Numbered from the stretch's first letter, positions 42,177 to 50,910 are shown. The stretch is 64,000 nt of DNA from Thiothrix sp. UBA5583 (GCA_002425225.1 DILV01000023.1:62001-126000), one strand, 5' to 3'. Numbers and translations are program-made. The notes: generated from the letters alone by a model not told the origin.

Positions 42177-43178
42177 ATGCAAGGTTCGTTTTGCCACTAT
42201 TTTGTACGCTGGCTGCTGGTGCTGGGCTTGCTGTTCGGGCTGGCTGCGCCTGCTGTTGCGCTGGAAAAAATCCGCGTCGGTGTGCTGGAATTCGGCACGG
42301 TCAGTTGGGAGATGGATACCGTCCAGCACCACAAGCTGGCGGAACAACAGGGCGTGGAACTGGAAGTCGTGCCGCTGGCTTCCGCCGATGCCTCCACCGT
42401 GGCCTTGCAGGGCGGGGCGGTGGATGTGATCGTCTCCGATTGGGTGTGGGTCAACCGCCAGCGGGCGGCAGGGCAGGATTACACCCTGTTCCCGTATTCC
42501 AACTCACTGGGCAGCCTGATGGTCAAGGCTGACAGCCCGATCAAGACGCTGGCAGACCTGAAAGGCAAAAAACTTGGCATCGCTGGCGGGGCCAACGACA
42601 AAAGCTGGCTGCTGTTACGCGCCTACGCCAGGCAGCAGGGGCTGGATTTGCCCAACGATACCCAGCCGCAATACGCCGCCCCACCCTTGCTCAACGAATT
42701 GCTGGAACAGGGCGAGCTGGATGCGGTGCTGAATTTCTGGAATTTCGCCGCCCGCTTGCAGGCCAAGGGGATGCGCAGCGTGATCAGTGTGGCGGATGTG
42801 GTGCAAGGCCTGGGCATCAAGGGCGAATTGCCGCTGGTGGGCTGGGTATTCAGCAAACAATGGGCGGCAGAACACCAGCAGGCGATGCAGGGTTTCCTTA
42901 CCGCCTCCTACGCTGCCAAAAAGCTGCTGAAAGACGATGATGCCGAATGGCAACGGCTGCGCCCGCGCATGAAAGCCGACGATGAGGCGGTGTTCACTGC
43001 GCTGCGGGACAGTTTCCGCGCCGGGATTCCGGCCTGTTTTGGCGACAAGGAAAAGCAGGCCGCTACCGACACGTTCCGCGTGCTGTCCGGGATCGGTGGC
43101 AGTGAACTGGTGGGCGAAGCCAAAGCACTGGACGCCAAGACATTCTGGGCTGGTTTCAGCTTGCCTGCCTGCCCATGA
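42177..43178 (+). CDS. NitT/TauT-type ABC transporter, substrate-binding protein
   Basis: 333 residues with a signal peptide (cleavage near AVA-LE). The fold is that of SsuA/TauA/NrtA-like proteins (RVGVLEFGTVSWEMDTV, LADLKGKKLGIAGGANDKSWLLL, NELLEQGELDAVLNFWNFAARLQAKG). The ligand cannot be told. It is first in a three-gene transporter operon and carries a reverse-type repeat promoter, so its ligand is probably linked to alcohol oxidation, for example an organic metal chelate or cofactor part. Two-residue aromatic sites (W, W, F) line the likely pocket. Confidence 0.82.
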   Translation: MQGSFCHYFVRWLLVLGLLFGLAAPAVALEKIRVGVLEFGTVSWEMDTVQHHKLAEQQGVELEVVPLASADASTVALQGGAVDVIVSDWVWVNRQRAAGQDYTLFPYSNSLGSLMVKADSPIKTLADLKGKKLGIAGGANDKSWLLLRAYARQQGLDLPNDTQPQYAAPPLLNELLEQGELDAVLNFWNFAARLQAKGMRSVISVADVVQGLGIKGELPLVGWVFSKQWAAEHQQAMQGFLTASYAAKKLLKDDDAEWQRLRPRMKADDEAVFTALRDSFRAGIPACFGDKEKQAATDTFRVLSGIGGSELVGEAKALDAKTFWAGFSLPACP

Positions 43179-43924
43179 GGCCAGCGCAATGGCGGCAGGT
43201 GCGGCTGCTGGTGCTGGTGGGTTTTCTGCTGTTATGGCAACTGGCGGCTTGGTGGCTGGCTAGCCGCAGCCTGCCAACACCGGTGGCGGTGCTGGAGGTG
43301 CTGTGGCAACAATTACTCAGCGGCGAATTGCTCAAACATCTGGGCGCAACCCTGGCGCGGATGGCCGCCAGTTTCAGCCTGGCCATGCTGGTGGGGGTTG
43401 CCATCGGCATCCTGATGGGCAACCGCCGGGTGTGGAACGAGTTGCTGGATGTGCTGCTGATTCTGGCGCTGAATATTCCCGCGCTTGTCACCATTATCCT
43501 GTGCTACCTCTGGCTGGGGCTGGGCGAAACGGCAGCGGTACTGGCAGTCGCCCTCAACAAGATGCCGACGGTGGTTGTGACCCTGCGCGAAGGCGCTCGT
43601 GCCGTCGACCGGCAATTACTGGAAGTGGCACAAGTCTACCGCCTGTCACGCTGGCAAACCTTCAGCAAGGTCTATCTGCCGCAGCTTTACCCCTACCTGT
43701 TTGCCGCCGCCCGCAACGGGCTGGCGCTGATCTGGAAAATCGTGCTGGTGGTGGAACTGCTGGGGCGCAGCAATGGGGTGGGTTTCCAGCTTGGCAACTA
43801 TTTCCACTTTTTCGACATCAAGGGGATTCTGGCCTACACGCTGGCGTTTGCGCTGATTGTGCTGGCGCTGGAAACCCTGCTGCTACGCCCGCTGGAGCAG
43901 CGGCTGAACCGGTGGCGCAGATGA
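43175..43924 (+). CDS. NitT/TauT-type ABC transporter, permease
   Basis: 249 residues with about six membrane helices and the cytoplasmic loop REGARAVDRQLLEVAQVYRL, the EAA-like motif of SsuC/TauC permeases. Start overlaps the stop of the binding protein (ATGA), and its stop overlaps the ATPase start. A longer overlapping frame from 43303 is not a gene upstream of 43921. Confidence 0.88.
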   Translation: MRPAQWRQVRLLVLVGFLLLWQLAAWWLASRSLPTPVAVLEVLWQQLLSGELLKHLGATLARMAASFSLAMLVGVAIGILMGNRRVWNELLDVLLILALNIPALVTIILCYLWLGLGETAAVLAVALNKMPTVVVTLREGARAVDRQLLEVAQVYRLSRWQTFSKVYLPQLYPYLFAAARNGLALIWKIVLVVELLGRSNGVGFQLGNYFHFFDIKGILAYTLAFALIVLALETLLLRPLEQRLNRWRR

Positions 43925-44700
43925 GTTTCCTCACGGTTTATATAACGGACAAGACTTATACCAATGGGGTGCAGGCCATCCGTGACCTGCACTTTCAGGT
44001 GGCGAAGGGTGAATTCGTGGCGCTGGTTGCACCTTCCGGGGCAGGCAAGAGCACCCTGCTCAACCTGCTGGCAGGGCTAGATACCGATTTTCAGGGCAAG
44101 CTGGCGTTTCCCGCAGATGCCAGCCTCAGTTTCATGTTTCAGGAACCGCGCCTGTTGCCGTGGCTGACGGTGGAAGACAATATCCGTCTGGTTCTGGATG
44201 CGCCTGCCCGCCACACCGACCTGACCCGCTTTGCCCGCATGGACTTGCTGTTGCAGCAACTGGGTTTGCAGGATTTCCGCCAACTTTACCCCAACCAGTT
44301 ATCTGGCGGGATGAAACGCCGGGCGGCTCTGGTACGAGCTTTTGTTACCCGTCCGGCGGTGTTGCTGATGGACGAGCCGTTCCAGTCGCTGGATGAACCC
44401 ACCGCGCAAGGCTTGCGCCAGTTGCTGTTGCAATTGTGGGCGGAACATCACCCTACGGTGCTGTTTGTTACCCACAGCCTCAATGAAGCGCTATTGCTGG
44501 CTGACCGCATCCTGTTCCTGTCGGCTCGCCCGGCGCAGGTGGTGCTGGATTACACCGTGCCGTTACCACGCCCGCGCCCGCAACAACTGAGCGAGTTGCA
44601 GGCATTACAGACGGAATTGCTGCAACGTTTCCCGCAGTTGCTATCCGGCAGTGGCGTCAGCTCCCAACCTTTTGCCAACCCAGCGGCCCCTAAGCTGTAA
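43921..44700 (+). CDS. NitT/TauT-type ABC transporter, ATP-binding protein
   Basis: 259 residues. Walker A is APSGAGKST (Ala replaces the usual Gly), signature LSGGMKRRAALVRA, Walker B VLLMDEPFQSLD and switch VTHSLNEA. It belongs with the SsuB/TauB-like ATPases. Codons near its 3' end (SQPFANP) carry the CCAACC repeats of the following cytochrome promoter, so regulator binding lies inside this coding sequence. Confidence 0.9.
   Translation: MSFLTVYITDKTYTNGVQAIRDLHFQVAKGEFVALVAPSGAGKSTLLNLLAGLDTDFQGKLAFPADASLSFMFQEPRLLPWLTVEDNIRLVLDAPARHTDLTRFARMDLLLQQLGLQDFRQLYPNQLSGGMKRRAALVRAFVTRPAVLLMDEPFQSLDEPTAQGLRQLLLQLWAEHHPTVLFVTHSLNEALLLADRILFLSARPAQVVLDYTVPLPRPRPQQLSELQALQTELLQRFPQLLSGSGVSSQPFANPAAPKL
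44664..44696 (+). promoter_or_regulatory. CCAACC direct-repeat promoter of the diheme cytochrome gene
   Basis: CCAACC (44664-44669), TTTTG, CCAACC (44675-44680), ten bases, TAAGCT (44691-44696). The -10 hexamer equals that of the alcohol dehydrogenase promoter. It lies within the end of the ATPase gene. Confidence 0.7.
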
Positions 44701-44738
44701 GGCAATTTTCAGATAACCGGTGTTACGGGAGAATTGTG

Positions 44739-45407
44739 ATGCGCACTGTGAAAATCATGGCTTTGGCAGGTCTGGTCGGGCTTAGCAGCGTTGCCCAGGC
44801 TGATACCTCAATGCTGGAAACCGCCACCCAGAAAGGCTGTTTCATCTGCCACTCGGTACAGGCCAAAACCGGCCCGGCGATCCCGCTGGCTCCGGCTTAT
44901 GCCGACATTGCCGAACGTTTCAAAAACCAGAAAGATGCCGCCAGCTATCTCTCCCAGCGCATCCTCAAAGGCACGGTCGATACCCCACAGGACTGGGAAG
45001 GCAAGGTCAATATGCGTTTCATGCCACCCAACGTCAATGTGAGCGCTGAAGAAGCCAGCAAACTGGCAGAGTGGGTACTGAGCATCAAGAAGGATGCGAT
45101 CAGCGAGGAAGTGATCACCCACGAAGGGATGATGACGCTGGCGGCGCAAAACGGTTGTATTGCCTGCCACGGCATCAGCAAACAGGCCGATAGCCACTAT
45201 GTCCCGCTCGCGCCACCATTCCATGAAGTTGCCGCCCGCTACAAGGATAACCCGGACGCGAAGAAAACCCTGGTCGAATCCATCATCCAGGGCACGGTCG
45301 ACAAGGAAAAGAAATGGCCGGATGTGAACATGCGCTTCATGCCTCCCAACCCGTCCCTCAAGCAGGAAGATGTCGATAAACTGGTGGAGTGGATTCTTAC
45401 CCTGTAA
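44739..45407 (+). CDS. Periplasmic diheme cytochrome c
   Basis: 222 residues with a signal peptide (cleavage near AQA-DT). Two heme sites, CFICH (34-38) and CIACH (140-144), lie in two repeated halves of about 105 residues, each with the axial Met segment MRFMPPN. It is a tandem duplication of a class I cytochrome domain. The ATG at 44739 is chosen over the GTG three bases earlier. Its own repeat promoter suggests that it links the alcohol dehydrogenase electron flow to terminal oxidases. Confidence 0.9.
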   Translation: MRTVKIMALAGLVGLSSVAQADTSMLETATQKGCFICHSVQAKTGPAIPLAPAYADIAERFKNQKDAASYLSQRILKGTVDTPQDWEGKVNMRFMPPNVNVSAEEASKLAEWVLSIKKDAISEEVITHEGMMTLAAQNGCIACHGISKQADSHYVPLAPPFHEVAARYKDNPDAKKTLVESIIQGTVDKEKKWPDVNMRFMPPNPSLKQEDVDKLVEWILTL

Positions 45408-45436
45408 CCAGCCAACCCTGCCAACTGGAAAACCCT

Positions 45437-46201
45437 ATGCCTGATGAAACGGTCTTAAGCGTCACTTCGGTCAGTAAACACTACGGCAAACTGTGTGCCG
45501 TCAATCAGGTCAGTTTCCAGCTTGGCAGCGGCTTTTATGCCCTGCTGGGGCCGAACGGGGCGGGCAAATCCACCCTGTTCCAGCTTCTCACCGGCCTGTT
45601 TGCGCCCGATCAGGGCGATATTCACCTCAATGGCGTCAGTATCCGCCAACATCTGCCGCAAGCACTGGCACAGATGGGGGTGGTGTTCCAGCAACCGGCG
45701 TTGGATCTGGATTTGAGCGTACAGGCCAATCTGGATTTTTACGGGCGGCTGCATGGGATGGGCAAAGCTGCCATCCGTACCCGCAGCGCGGCGGTGCTTA
45801 CCCAACTGGAATTGACGGCGGTTGCCCAGCAAGCCTGCCGTAGCCTCAGCGGGGGCAACCGCCGCAAGGTGGAACTGGCTCGCGCCCTGCTCACCGAACC
45901 CCGTTTGCTGCTGATGGATGAGGCCACCGTCGGGCTTGACCCGGCTTCCCGCGCCACCTTGCTGGCTTACGTGCATCGCTTGTGTCAGGAACAGCAGTTG
46001 TGCGTGCTGTGGGCGACCCACCTGATTGATGAGGCCGAACAAGCGGCGCAAGTACTGGTGTTGCACAAGGGCAAGCTACTGGCACAGGATACGCCTGCCA
46101 CGCTGAGGCAGCAGACGGGTACGGCTTCATTGCTGGAGGCATTTTTCCAGTTGTCCGGCGAAGCAGCCGTAGACTCACCACCCACCTCCCCAAGCCTGTA
46201 A
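45437..46201 (+). CDS. ABC transporter ATP-binding protein of the PQQ alcohol dehydrogenase system
   Basis: 254 residues. Walker A is GPNGAGKST, signature LSGGNRRKVELARA, Walker B LLLMDEATVGLD and the switch ATHLIDEA. The length and the sequence type fit ATPases that pair with ABC-2 permeases; the likely partner is at 39090-39896. The ATG at 45437 lacks a strong ribosome site (GGAAAACCCT), so coupling to the cytochrome gene is possible. A hairpin follows, but its T run lies on the other strand. Confidence 0.87.
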   Translation: MPDETVLSVTSVSKHYGKLCAVNQVSFQLGSGFYALLGPNGAGKSTLFQLLTGLFAPDQGDIHLNGVSIRQHLPQALAQMGVVFQQPALDLDLSVQANLDFYGRLHGMGKAAIRTRSAAVLTQLELTAVAQQACRSLSGGNRRKVELARALLTEPRLLLMDEATVGLDPASRATLLAYVHRLCQEQQLCVLWATHLIDEAEQAAQVLVLHKGKLLAQDTPATLRQQTGTASLLEAFFQLSGEAAVDSPPTSPSL

Positions 46202-46202
46202 A

Positions 46203-46228
46203 AAAATAGACCGGGATATTTCCCGGTC
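46203..46228 (-). terminator. Minus-strand intrinsic terminator of the candidate small RNA
   Basis: GACCGGGA / TCCCGGTC, an 8-bp stem with a four-base loop (46228-46209), followed on the minus strand by TATTTTTT. In the plus direction only TT follows, so it works mainly leftward. Confidence 0.75.
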
Positions 46229-46279
46229 TTAAACAGCTCACGAGAGAGCTTGGAGGATGTACGGTGCATGACTTACATG
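46203..46279 (-). ncRNA. Candidate regulon small RNA
   Basis: A repeat promoter on the minus strand (46286-46317) and a minus-strand intrinsic terminator (46228-46203) bracket about 77 bases with no minus-strand gene. The predicted RNA has a short GCAUG/CAUGC hairpin at the 5' end, an unpaired CCUCC, AGCUC/GAGCU pairing around UCUCGU, and the terminal GACCGGGA hairpin. CCUCC and CUCUCUC are complementary to the purine ribosome sites (GAGAGGAGA) shared by regulon genes; CUCUCUC can form seven contiguous pairs with the tupA and aldehyde dehydrogenase leaders. Transcription is not proven. Confidence 0.45.
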
Positions 46280-46285
46280 CTGCCT

Positions 46286-46317
46286 ATTGTAAACACTTGG
46301 GGTTGGAGAAAGGTTGG
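46286..46317 (-). promoter_or_regulatory. CCAACC direct-repeat promoter of the candidate small RNA
   Basis: On the minus strand: CCAACC (46317-46312), TTTCT, CCAACC (46306-46301), nine bases, TACAAT (46291-46286), the best -10 box of the set. Start near 46279. The repeats overlap the ribosome site of the divergent peptidase gene, which they could therefore also affect. Confidence 0.6.
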
Positions 46318-47261
46318 TGTCGAATTACCTGATGACCACACAAGGACACAGCATTTACTTTGCGGAATTGGGCAACCCGGCGGGTATTCCGCTGTTATTC
46401 GTCCACGGCGGCCCCGGTTCCGGCTACAACCCTGCCCACGCTGACCTCCTGTATCCACAAGGCTTCCGCATCATCCAGTTTGACCAGCGTGGTTGCGGGC
46501 GTTCCACCCCCGGCGGCAGGCTGCTCGGCAACCGCACCTGCGACCTGCTGCGGGACATGGAACACCTGCGCCAACACCTCAGCATCGCGCAATGGGTCAT
46601 CTATGGCGGTTCGTGGGGGGCAACACTGGCGCTCGAATACGCCAAACACTATCCGCAACAGGTGCTGGGTTTGCTGTTGCGTGGTGCGTTTCTCGCCCGC
46701 CAGCAGGACTGGGAATGGTTCAGCCTGCCACAGGGGGTGGCGCAACAGTTTCCCGCTGCTTATCAGGCATTGCTGCACGCCTTGCAGGTACGGCCAGGGG
46801 AAAACCCGGTCAACAGCCTGTACCGGCATCTGCTCAACCCGCGTCTGGCAACGGAAACCGCCTACCGTTACGCTTTGGCGTGGGATGGCTGGGAAGCCGC
46901 CGTGATGGGCTTGCCAGCCCCCCGTTGCAACCCCGACCCGGCAAGCTGGCAGGCACGCATCAATCGTGCCCGTGTGTACAGCCACTATGCGTGTCGGCAG
47001 TTTTTCCTGCCCACAGCAGGGGTACTGCCGGGGCTGGAACGTATCCAGCATCTGCCGCTACTGCTGGTGCATGGACGGCATGACCGGGTTTGCCGTTATG
47101 TCGGGGCGCAAATGCTGGCAACGGCCTTGCCCAAGGCGCAACTCATTCCCGTAGCAGCCGGGCATGGCTTGCATGAAGCCGCCTTGCAACAGGCACTGGC
47201 AGAAGCCGCCAGCAAACTATTCCAGCATTTGCACAGAACAATAGACAACACCACCCATTAA
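46317..47261 (+). CDS. pip: Proline iminopeptidase-like alpha/beta hydrolase (S33)
   Basis: 314 residues. HGGPGSG (oxyanion), FDQRGCGRS, and the nucleophile GGSWGATLAL are the marks of prolyl aminopeptidase Pip. The catalytic Asp and His are in GRHDRVC and AAGHGLHE. The start is uncertain: TTG 46314 or GTG 46317 follow GGAG (46304-46307) and keep YLMTTQGHSIYF, which homologues have; ATG 46332 has no ribosome site. It releases N-terminal proline from peptides. Another small-molecule esterase role is possible. Confidence 0.82.
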   Translation: MSNYLMTTQGHSIYFAELGNPAGIPLLFVHGGPGSGYNPAHADLLYPQGFRIIQFDQRGCGRSTPGGRLLGNRTCDLLRDMEHLRQHLSIAQWVIYGGSWGATLALEYAKHYPQQVLGLLLRGAFLARQQDWEWFSLPQGVAQQFPAAYQALLHALQVRPGENPVNSLYRHLLNPRLATETAYRYALAWDGWEAAVMGLPAPRCNPDPASWQARINRARVYSHYACRQFFLPTAGVLPGLERIQHLPLLLVHGRHDRVCRYVGAQMLATALPKAQLIPVAAGHGLHEAALQQALAEAASKLFQHLHRTIDNTTH

Positions 47262-47427
47262 GCGATTAAAGAAACGTGAATTCAAGCAATACGTGTTTAA
47301 AACCATGTTCATGCACGATTCACTTGCGCAAATATTATTCATTGGCATAAGATTGTCTGGCGAGCGCGAGTGATAGCAATAACACAGCATATAAAGACGA
47401 ACATACAAAAACGGGGGCTTGACGGGG

Positions 47428-47958
47428 ATGCAAAAGCAAAGAATTGCGTTAGTGGCTCATGACAACCTGAAGCCAATATTGTTGAGCTGGGTCAAAGAAA
47501 ACCGGCAGGTGTTGGCTGGTTGTGAATTGTTTGCAACCGGTACAACCGGCAAGCTGCTACAGGAACATACCGGGTTGGATGTGATTTGCCTGTTGAGCGG
47601 CCCTTATGGTGGCGACCAGCAGATTGGCGCAAAAATTTCCGAAGGCACAATTGATATACTGATTTTTTTCTGGGATCCGCTGAGTCCTGTTCCGCATGAT
47701 GCCGATGTCAAAGCGCTGCTACGTATGGCGACTCTGATGAATATCCCTGTTGCCAACAACCAGAGCACCGCAGATTGTGTGCTGGCAATGCTGCAACTGG
47801 ACAAACCCTCGCACAGCGGCGTGCTGTATCAACATCCGGCAACCCATTATTCCGCCCGCTTCATGCTGCCCCAACCTGCCAAGACGAAATATGCCCAGAC
47901 GGAGGGGAAGGTGAAGTACAAATTTTCTCCAGCACGTTCAGTAAATCCTGCGCATTGA
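47428..47958 (+). CDS. mgsA: Methylglyoxal synthase
   Basis: 176 residues; E. coli MgsA has 152. It converts dihydroxyacetone phosphate to methylglyoxal and phosphate. Conserved blocks are [51 protein letters not shown]. The C-terminal 30 residues are an extension, and the last 98 bp overlap the 3' end of the convergent kinase gene. Methylglyoxal is itself an aldehyde, but a link to the aldehyde oxidases is not shown. Confidence 0.93.
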   Translation: MQKQRIALVAHDNLKPILLSWVKENRQVLAGCELFATGTTGKLLQEHTGLDVICLLSGPYGGDQQIGAKISEGTIDILIFFWDPLSPVPHDADVKALLRMATLMNIPVANNQSTADCVLAMLQLDKPSHSGVLYQHPATHYSARFMLPQPAKTKYAQTEGKVKYKFSPARSVNPAH

Positions 47959-49549
47959 AGGGTTTGCTCATGAAACCATCCATGCCCGCTTCCTGACAAC
48001 GTACCCGGTCGCCGTGCATGGCATTAGCCGTCAGGGCAATGATGGGGGTGCGGGACAATTGCCGGGTGTCTTCATGCTGACGGATGCGGGTGGTGGCTTC
48101 CAGCCCATCCATGACAGGCATTTGTACATCCATCAAAATGATGTCGTGAGTGCCGCTTTGCCATTTGTCGACCGCTTCGCTGCCATTTTCAGCTACGGTC
48201 ACTTTATGCCCAACCTTGTTGAGCAGGCGCACTGCCAACATCCGATTGACGGCATTGTCTTCTGCCAACAAGATATTGAGCGGACGTTCGGTCTGAACCA
48301 GTTGCGACGGCTTGCCCTGTACGGGTGTTTTGGCTGTCGCTGCCAGCAGGAATGGGATGCTGAAATGGAAAATGCTGCCATGCCCCAGATCGCTGTCCAC
48401 CTGCAATTTCCCCCCCATCATGGCAATCAGTTGTGAGGAAATGGTCAAACCCAAGCCCGTCCCCCCATAGCGGCGGGTAATGGAGCTGTCCGCCTGCTGA
48501 AAGGGTTGGAAAATGCTGGCCTGCTTTTCCTGCGGAATGCCGATGCCGGTATCGCGTACTGCAAACAGCAGGTTGGCTTGCCCGGCGGGTGCACCACTTT
48601 GCGGGGAAATGTTGACAGTGACTTCGCCATGCTCAGTGAACTTGATGGCATTCCCCACCAGATTAATCATGACTTGTCGTAAACGCCCTGCATCGCCTTG
48701 CAGTTCGTTAGGTACACCTGCGGCGATTTCCCAATGGAAAGCCAGTGATTTCTCCTGCGCCCGCACTGCCAGTGGTGTGAACGTATCCTGTAACAGGTTT
48801 TTCAGGTGGAAAGGTGCAGGGCTGAGTGCCAGCGTACCCGCTTCGATGCGTGAAAAATCGAGGATTTCATTGATGATGTCCAACAATGCCCGTGAGGATG
48901 ACTTGATCATGCCCAGGTATTCGCGCTGGGTATCGGTTGCTTCGCTATACAACATCAGGTCGGTCAGGCCAATCACCCCATTCATGGGAGTGCGGATTTC
49001 ATGGCTGATCATCGCCAGAAATTCACTTTTAGCTTTGCTGGCTTTTTCTGCCGCTTCCTTGGCTTGCAGGGCTTCACGACGGGCCTCTTCCAGATCGGCG
49101 TGTTGCAAACAGGCCAGACAAGCCGTTTCCAGCCGTTTCAAGACCAGCCCCAAGGCGAGCAAGTGGGATTCAGGCAGAGGTGGATCACGCAACAACACCA
49201 GCAAGCCACTCGCACCAATCGGCAGGAAATGGTAACTCATGGTATCGGTGACAATGATTTCACCGGGTTTTTTAGCCTGCCAGCCATTGAGGGCAAGCTG
49301 TTGCAAATGTGCCGCCATGACAGGCTGGCAATCTGCCAACGGTACATTCAATGCCGGGTAGCTATAGCAAGGTGCAGGCACTGTTTGGCTGGGCGATTTG
49401 CCAAACAGCCATACATAACCGCTACGGCAGTTGAGCAGTTTCAAGGCTGGCGGTAGAAACTTGCGTAACATGATGCGCAAATCCAGATCCTGACCAACCA
49501 GCAAAGCCAGTGCATACTGGATGGAAACCAGCTCCAGGGTCGATGTCAT
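47861..49549 (-). CDS. Hybrid sensor histidine kinase (NahK/ErcS'-like)
   Basis: 562 residues, no membrane segment. The N-terminal 150 residues are a GAF-like sensor region, followed by a short coiled coil. The phosphoacceptor is His183 ([17 protein letters not shown]). The ATPase has N300 (NLVGNAIKF), DTGIGIP and GGTGLGLTI. The receiver domain carries Asp474 ([12 protein letters not shown]). The gene is preceded by a FIST protein with ATGA overlap, the arrangement of NosP-NahK in Pseudomonas aeruginosa, where the kinase (also called ErcS') belongs to ethanol oxidation control. Its phosphorelay target is not in the window. Confidence 0.88.
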   Translation of the reverse strand: MTSTLELVSIQYALALLVGQDLDLRIMLRKFLPPALKLLNCRSGYVWLFGKSPSQTVPAPCYSYPALNVPLADCQPVMAAHLQQLALNGWQAKKPGEIIVTDTMSYHFLPIGASGLLVLLRDPPLPESHLLALGLVLKRLETACLACLQHADLEEARREALQAKEAAEKASKAKSEFLAMISHEIRTPMNGVIGLTDLMLYSEATDTQREYLGMIKSSSRALLDIINEILDFSRIEAGTLALSPAPFHLKNLLQDTFTPLAVRAQEKSLAFHWEIAAGVPNELQGDAGRLRQVMINLVGNAIKFTEHGEVTVNISPQSGAPAGQANLLFAVRDTGIGIPQEKQASIFQPFQQADSSITRRYGGTGLGLTISSQLIAMMGGKLQVDSDLGHGSIFHFSIPFLLAATAKTPVQGKPSQLVQTERPLNILLAEDNAVNRMLAVRLLNKVGHKVTVAENGSEAVDKWQSGTHDIILMDVQMPVMDGLEATTRIRQHEDTRQLSRTPIIALTANAMHGDRVRCQEAGMDGFMSKPFNAQDLLNVLEKICTSPSPPSGHISSWQVGAA

Positions 49550-50694
49550 GCTGTAGTCCCTGAACCAAGCGTCCCCAGCACGATGGTCTTGTTAAACAGT
49601 TCCAGACAGGAATTGTCCGCATCAGCAATTTCGCCCAGTGACATGGCACCAATCAGTGGCGTACCCTGCGGCAGACAAGACTGGATGTTGCCGAGTTCTT
49701 CCTCAAAACGTTCCTGTAAAAACAGGGTGCGGCTGATACAGTCAAACAATAATCCCATACAAGGGTCTGGTAGGTGCTGCATGGCCGTTTGGGCACAACG
49801 CTGGGAGGCTTCCAGCAAAGTATCGGCGTCACCCTTGAGGATGTAAATGATGTGATTGGCGGGTACTTCACCCACACAAACCAGCGTATTGTCATTGCGG
49901 AACAAGGGGTCACGCACCACCACATCGGCTTTCAGCCTGTCCAACCCGAAGGGGTAGGCTTTTGCCAAGTCGAAAAACTCATGCTCACTGAAACGCTTGC
50001 CACTATCGGCTTCCACCACCTCGCGGTAAATCTCGAAGGCAGGGCGGTAATCCAGCGTGGTGATGGTGTTGTTATACGCACCTGTCACCACAAAAGGCCC
50101 GGCAAATTTGTGCCAGCCGTGATCAATACCAATGCCAACCGGCAGGTTGATGGCGGTAATCTGTGCGCAATCTACCAGCAACCCCTGATTACTGAACAAA
50201 CAGGGTTTCTGTTCGAAACTGAGTGAGCCAGCGCCACCACCGAGGTACGGGCAACTGCTGCCAAGGACTTCATACAGGCTTTCCAGCACCGCCGAAATGC
50301 GCTTGCTCAGGCCATCCACCAGTGTGATCAGGGTCTCGCCGGGAGTAATGCTGCCAGAGAGGCTTTCAGCTTGAGCGAAATAGTCGGCATCCGGGTCAGA
50401 CAGCCTGTCAATATGCTGGACATTGGCATTAACCGGCAAACCACAAACGATGCTGCCACGTTTGAGGGTATGCCCTTCTGCAATGATTTCAGGAAAAATG
50501 CCGCCGAAGACAGGTACAGGCAAGCTACGCAAGCGGGCATCTGCCTGGGCTGGAGTCAGCCCATTCGCATCACAAGCCAGCACAAACAGGCTTTTGGCTC
50601 CAGCGATGATAGCGGTATTGATGTTATGGAACAGTTGGTCAGTAGTACCACGATGGTCGACCAGAATCATGGGTGAGGTGCATTTGTTGTTCAT
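49546..50694 (-). CDS. FIST-domain sensor protein (NosP-like)
   Basis: 382 residues with the FIST N domain (ALAHRG-type start replaced by FVLACDANGL; PVFGGIFPEIIAEG) and FIST C domain (FFDLAKAYPFGL, VPANHIIYILKGDADTLLEA, LLFDCISRTLFL). In Pseudomonas the FIST protein NosP binds heme and nitric oxide and controls the adjacent kinase. Here the stop overlaps the kinase start by ATGA, so they are co-translated. The heme ligand cannot be assigned from sequence reading. It faces the large cytochrome gene across 245 bp. Confidence 0.83.
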   Translation of the reverse strand: MNNKCTSPMILVDHRGTTDQLFHNINTAIIAGAKSLFVLACDANGLTPAQADARLRSLPVPVFGGIFPEIIAEGHTLKRGSIVCGLPVNANVQHIDRLSDPDADYFAQAESLSGSITPGETLITLVDGLSKRISAVLESLYEVLGSSCPYLGGGAGSLSFEQKPCLFSNQGLLVDCAQITAINLPVGIGIDHGWHKFAGPFVVTGAYNNTITTLDYRPAFEIYREVVEADSGKRFSEHEFFDLAKAYPFGLDRLKADVVVRDPLFRNDNTLVCVGEVPANHIIYILKGDADTLLEASQRCAQTAMQHLPDPCMGLLFDCISRTLFLQERFEEELGNIQSCLPQGTPLIGAMSLGEIADADNSCLELFNKTIVLGTLGSGTTA

Positions 50695-50858
50695 GTTGTT
50701 GCCTGCCGGGAATGACTGTAGTTATGAAGTGAAGACCCGCTCACATTCTATACATTACATTTGCTTTACAACAGCTTGAGGCGACACACGGCAGGATGGG
50801 TTCAGGGTAGGGAAAGGGCTGCTTGCTTCCTCAAGCAAGGCAACGTTTCAAGCAAAAA

Positions 50859-50910
50859 TGTTACAGTTGCATAAATTTTGACAATCATTAGATTTTCTGC
50901 AATTGTAACA
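50859..50910 (+). promoter_or_regulatory. Inverted repeat and possible promoter upstream of the large cytochrome gene
   Basis: TGTTACAGTTGC (50859-50870) and GCAATTGTAACA (50899-50910) form an inverted repeat with one mismatch. TTGACA (50878-50883) lies between the arms as a possible -35, with a poor -10 within the right arm. A GCTTG/CAAGC inverted repeat lies at 50821-50836. The remaining intergenic sequence shows nothing else. Confidence 0.45.

Noticed and set aside
43303-43920. Long frame upstream of the NitT-type ATPase
   Set aside because: It overlaps the permease gene in another frame and its translation is low-complexity; the real ATPase starts at 43921.
45412-45426. CCAACC and CCAACT before the ABC ATPase at 45437
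   Set aside because: The period is 9 bp, not 11, and there is no -10 box at the right distance.
45985-46269. Minus-strand reading frame through the candidate small RNA
   Set aside because: No ribosome site, antisense to the ATPase gene and no recognisable protein; a non-coding RNA explains the promoter and terminator better.
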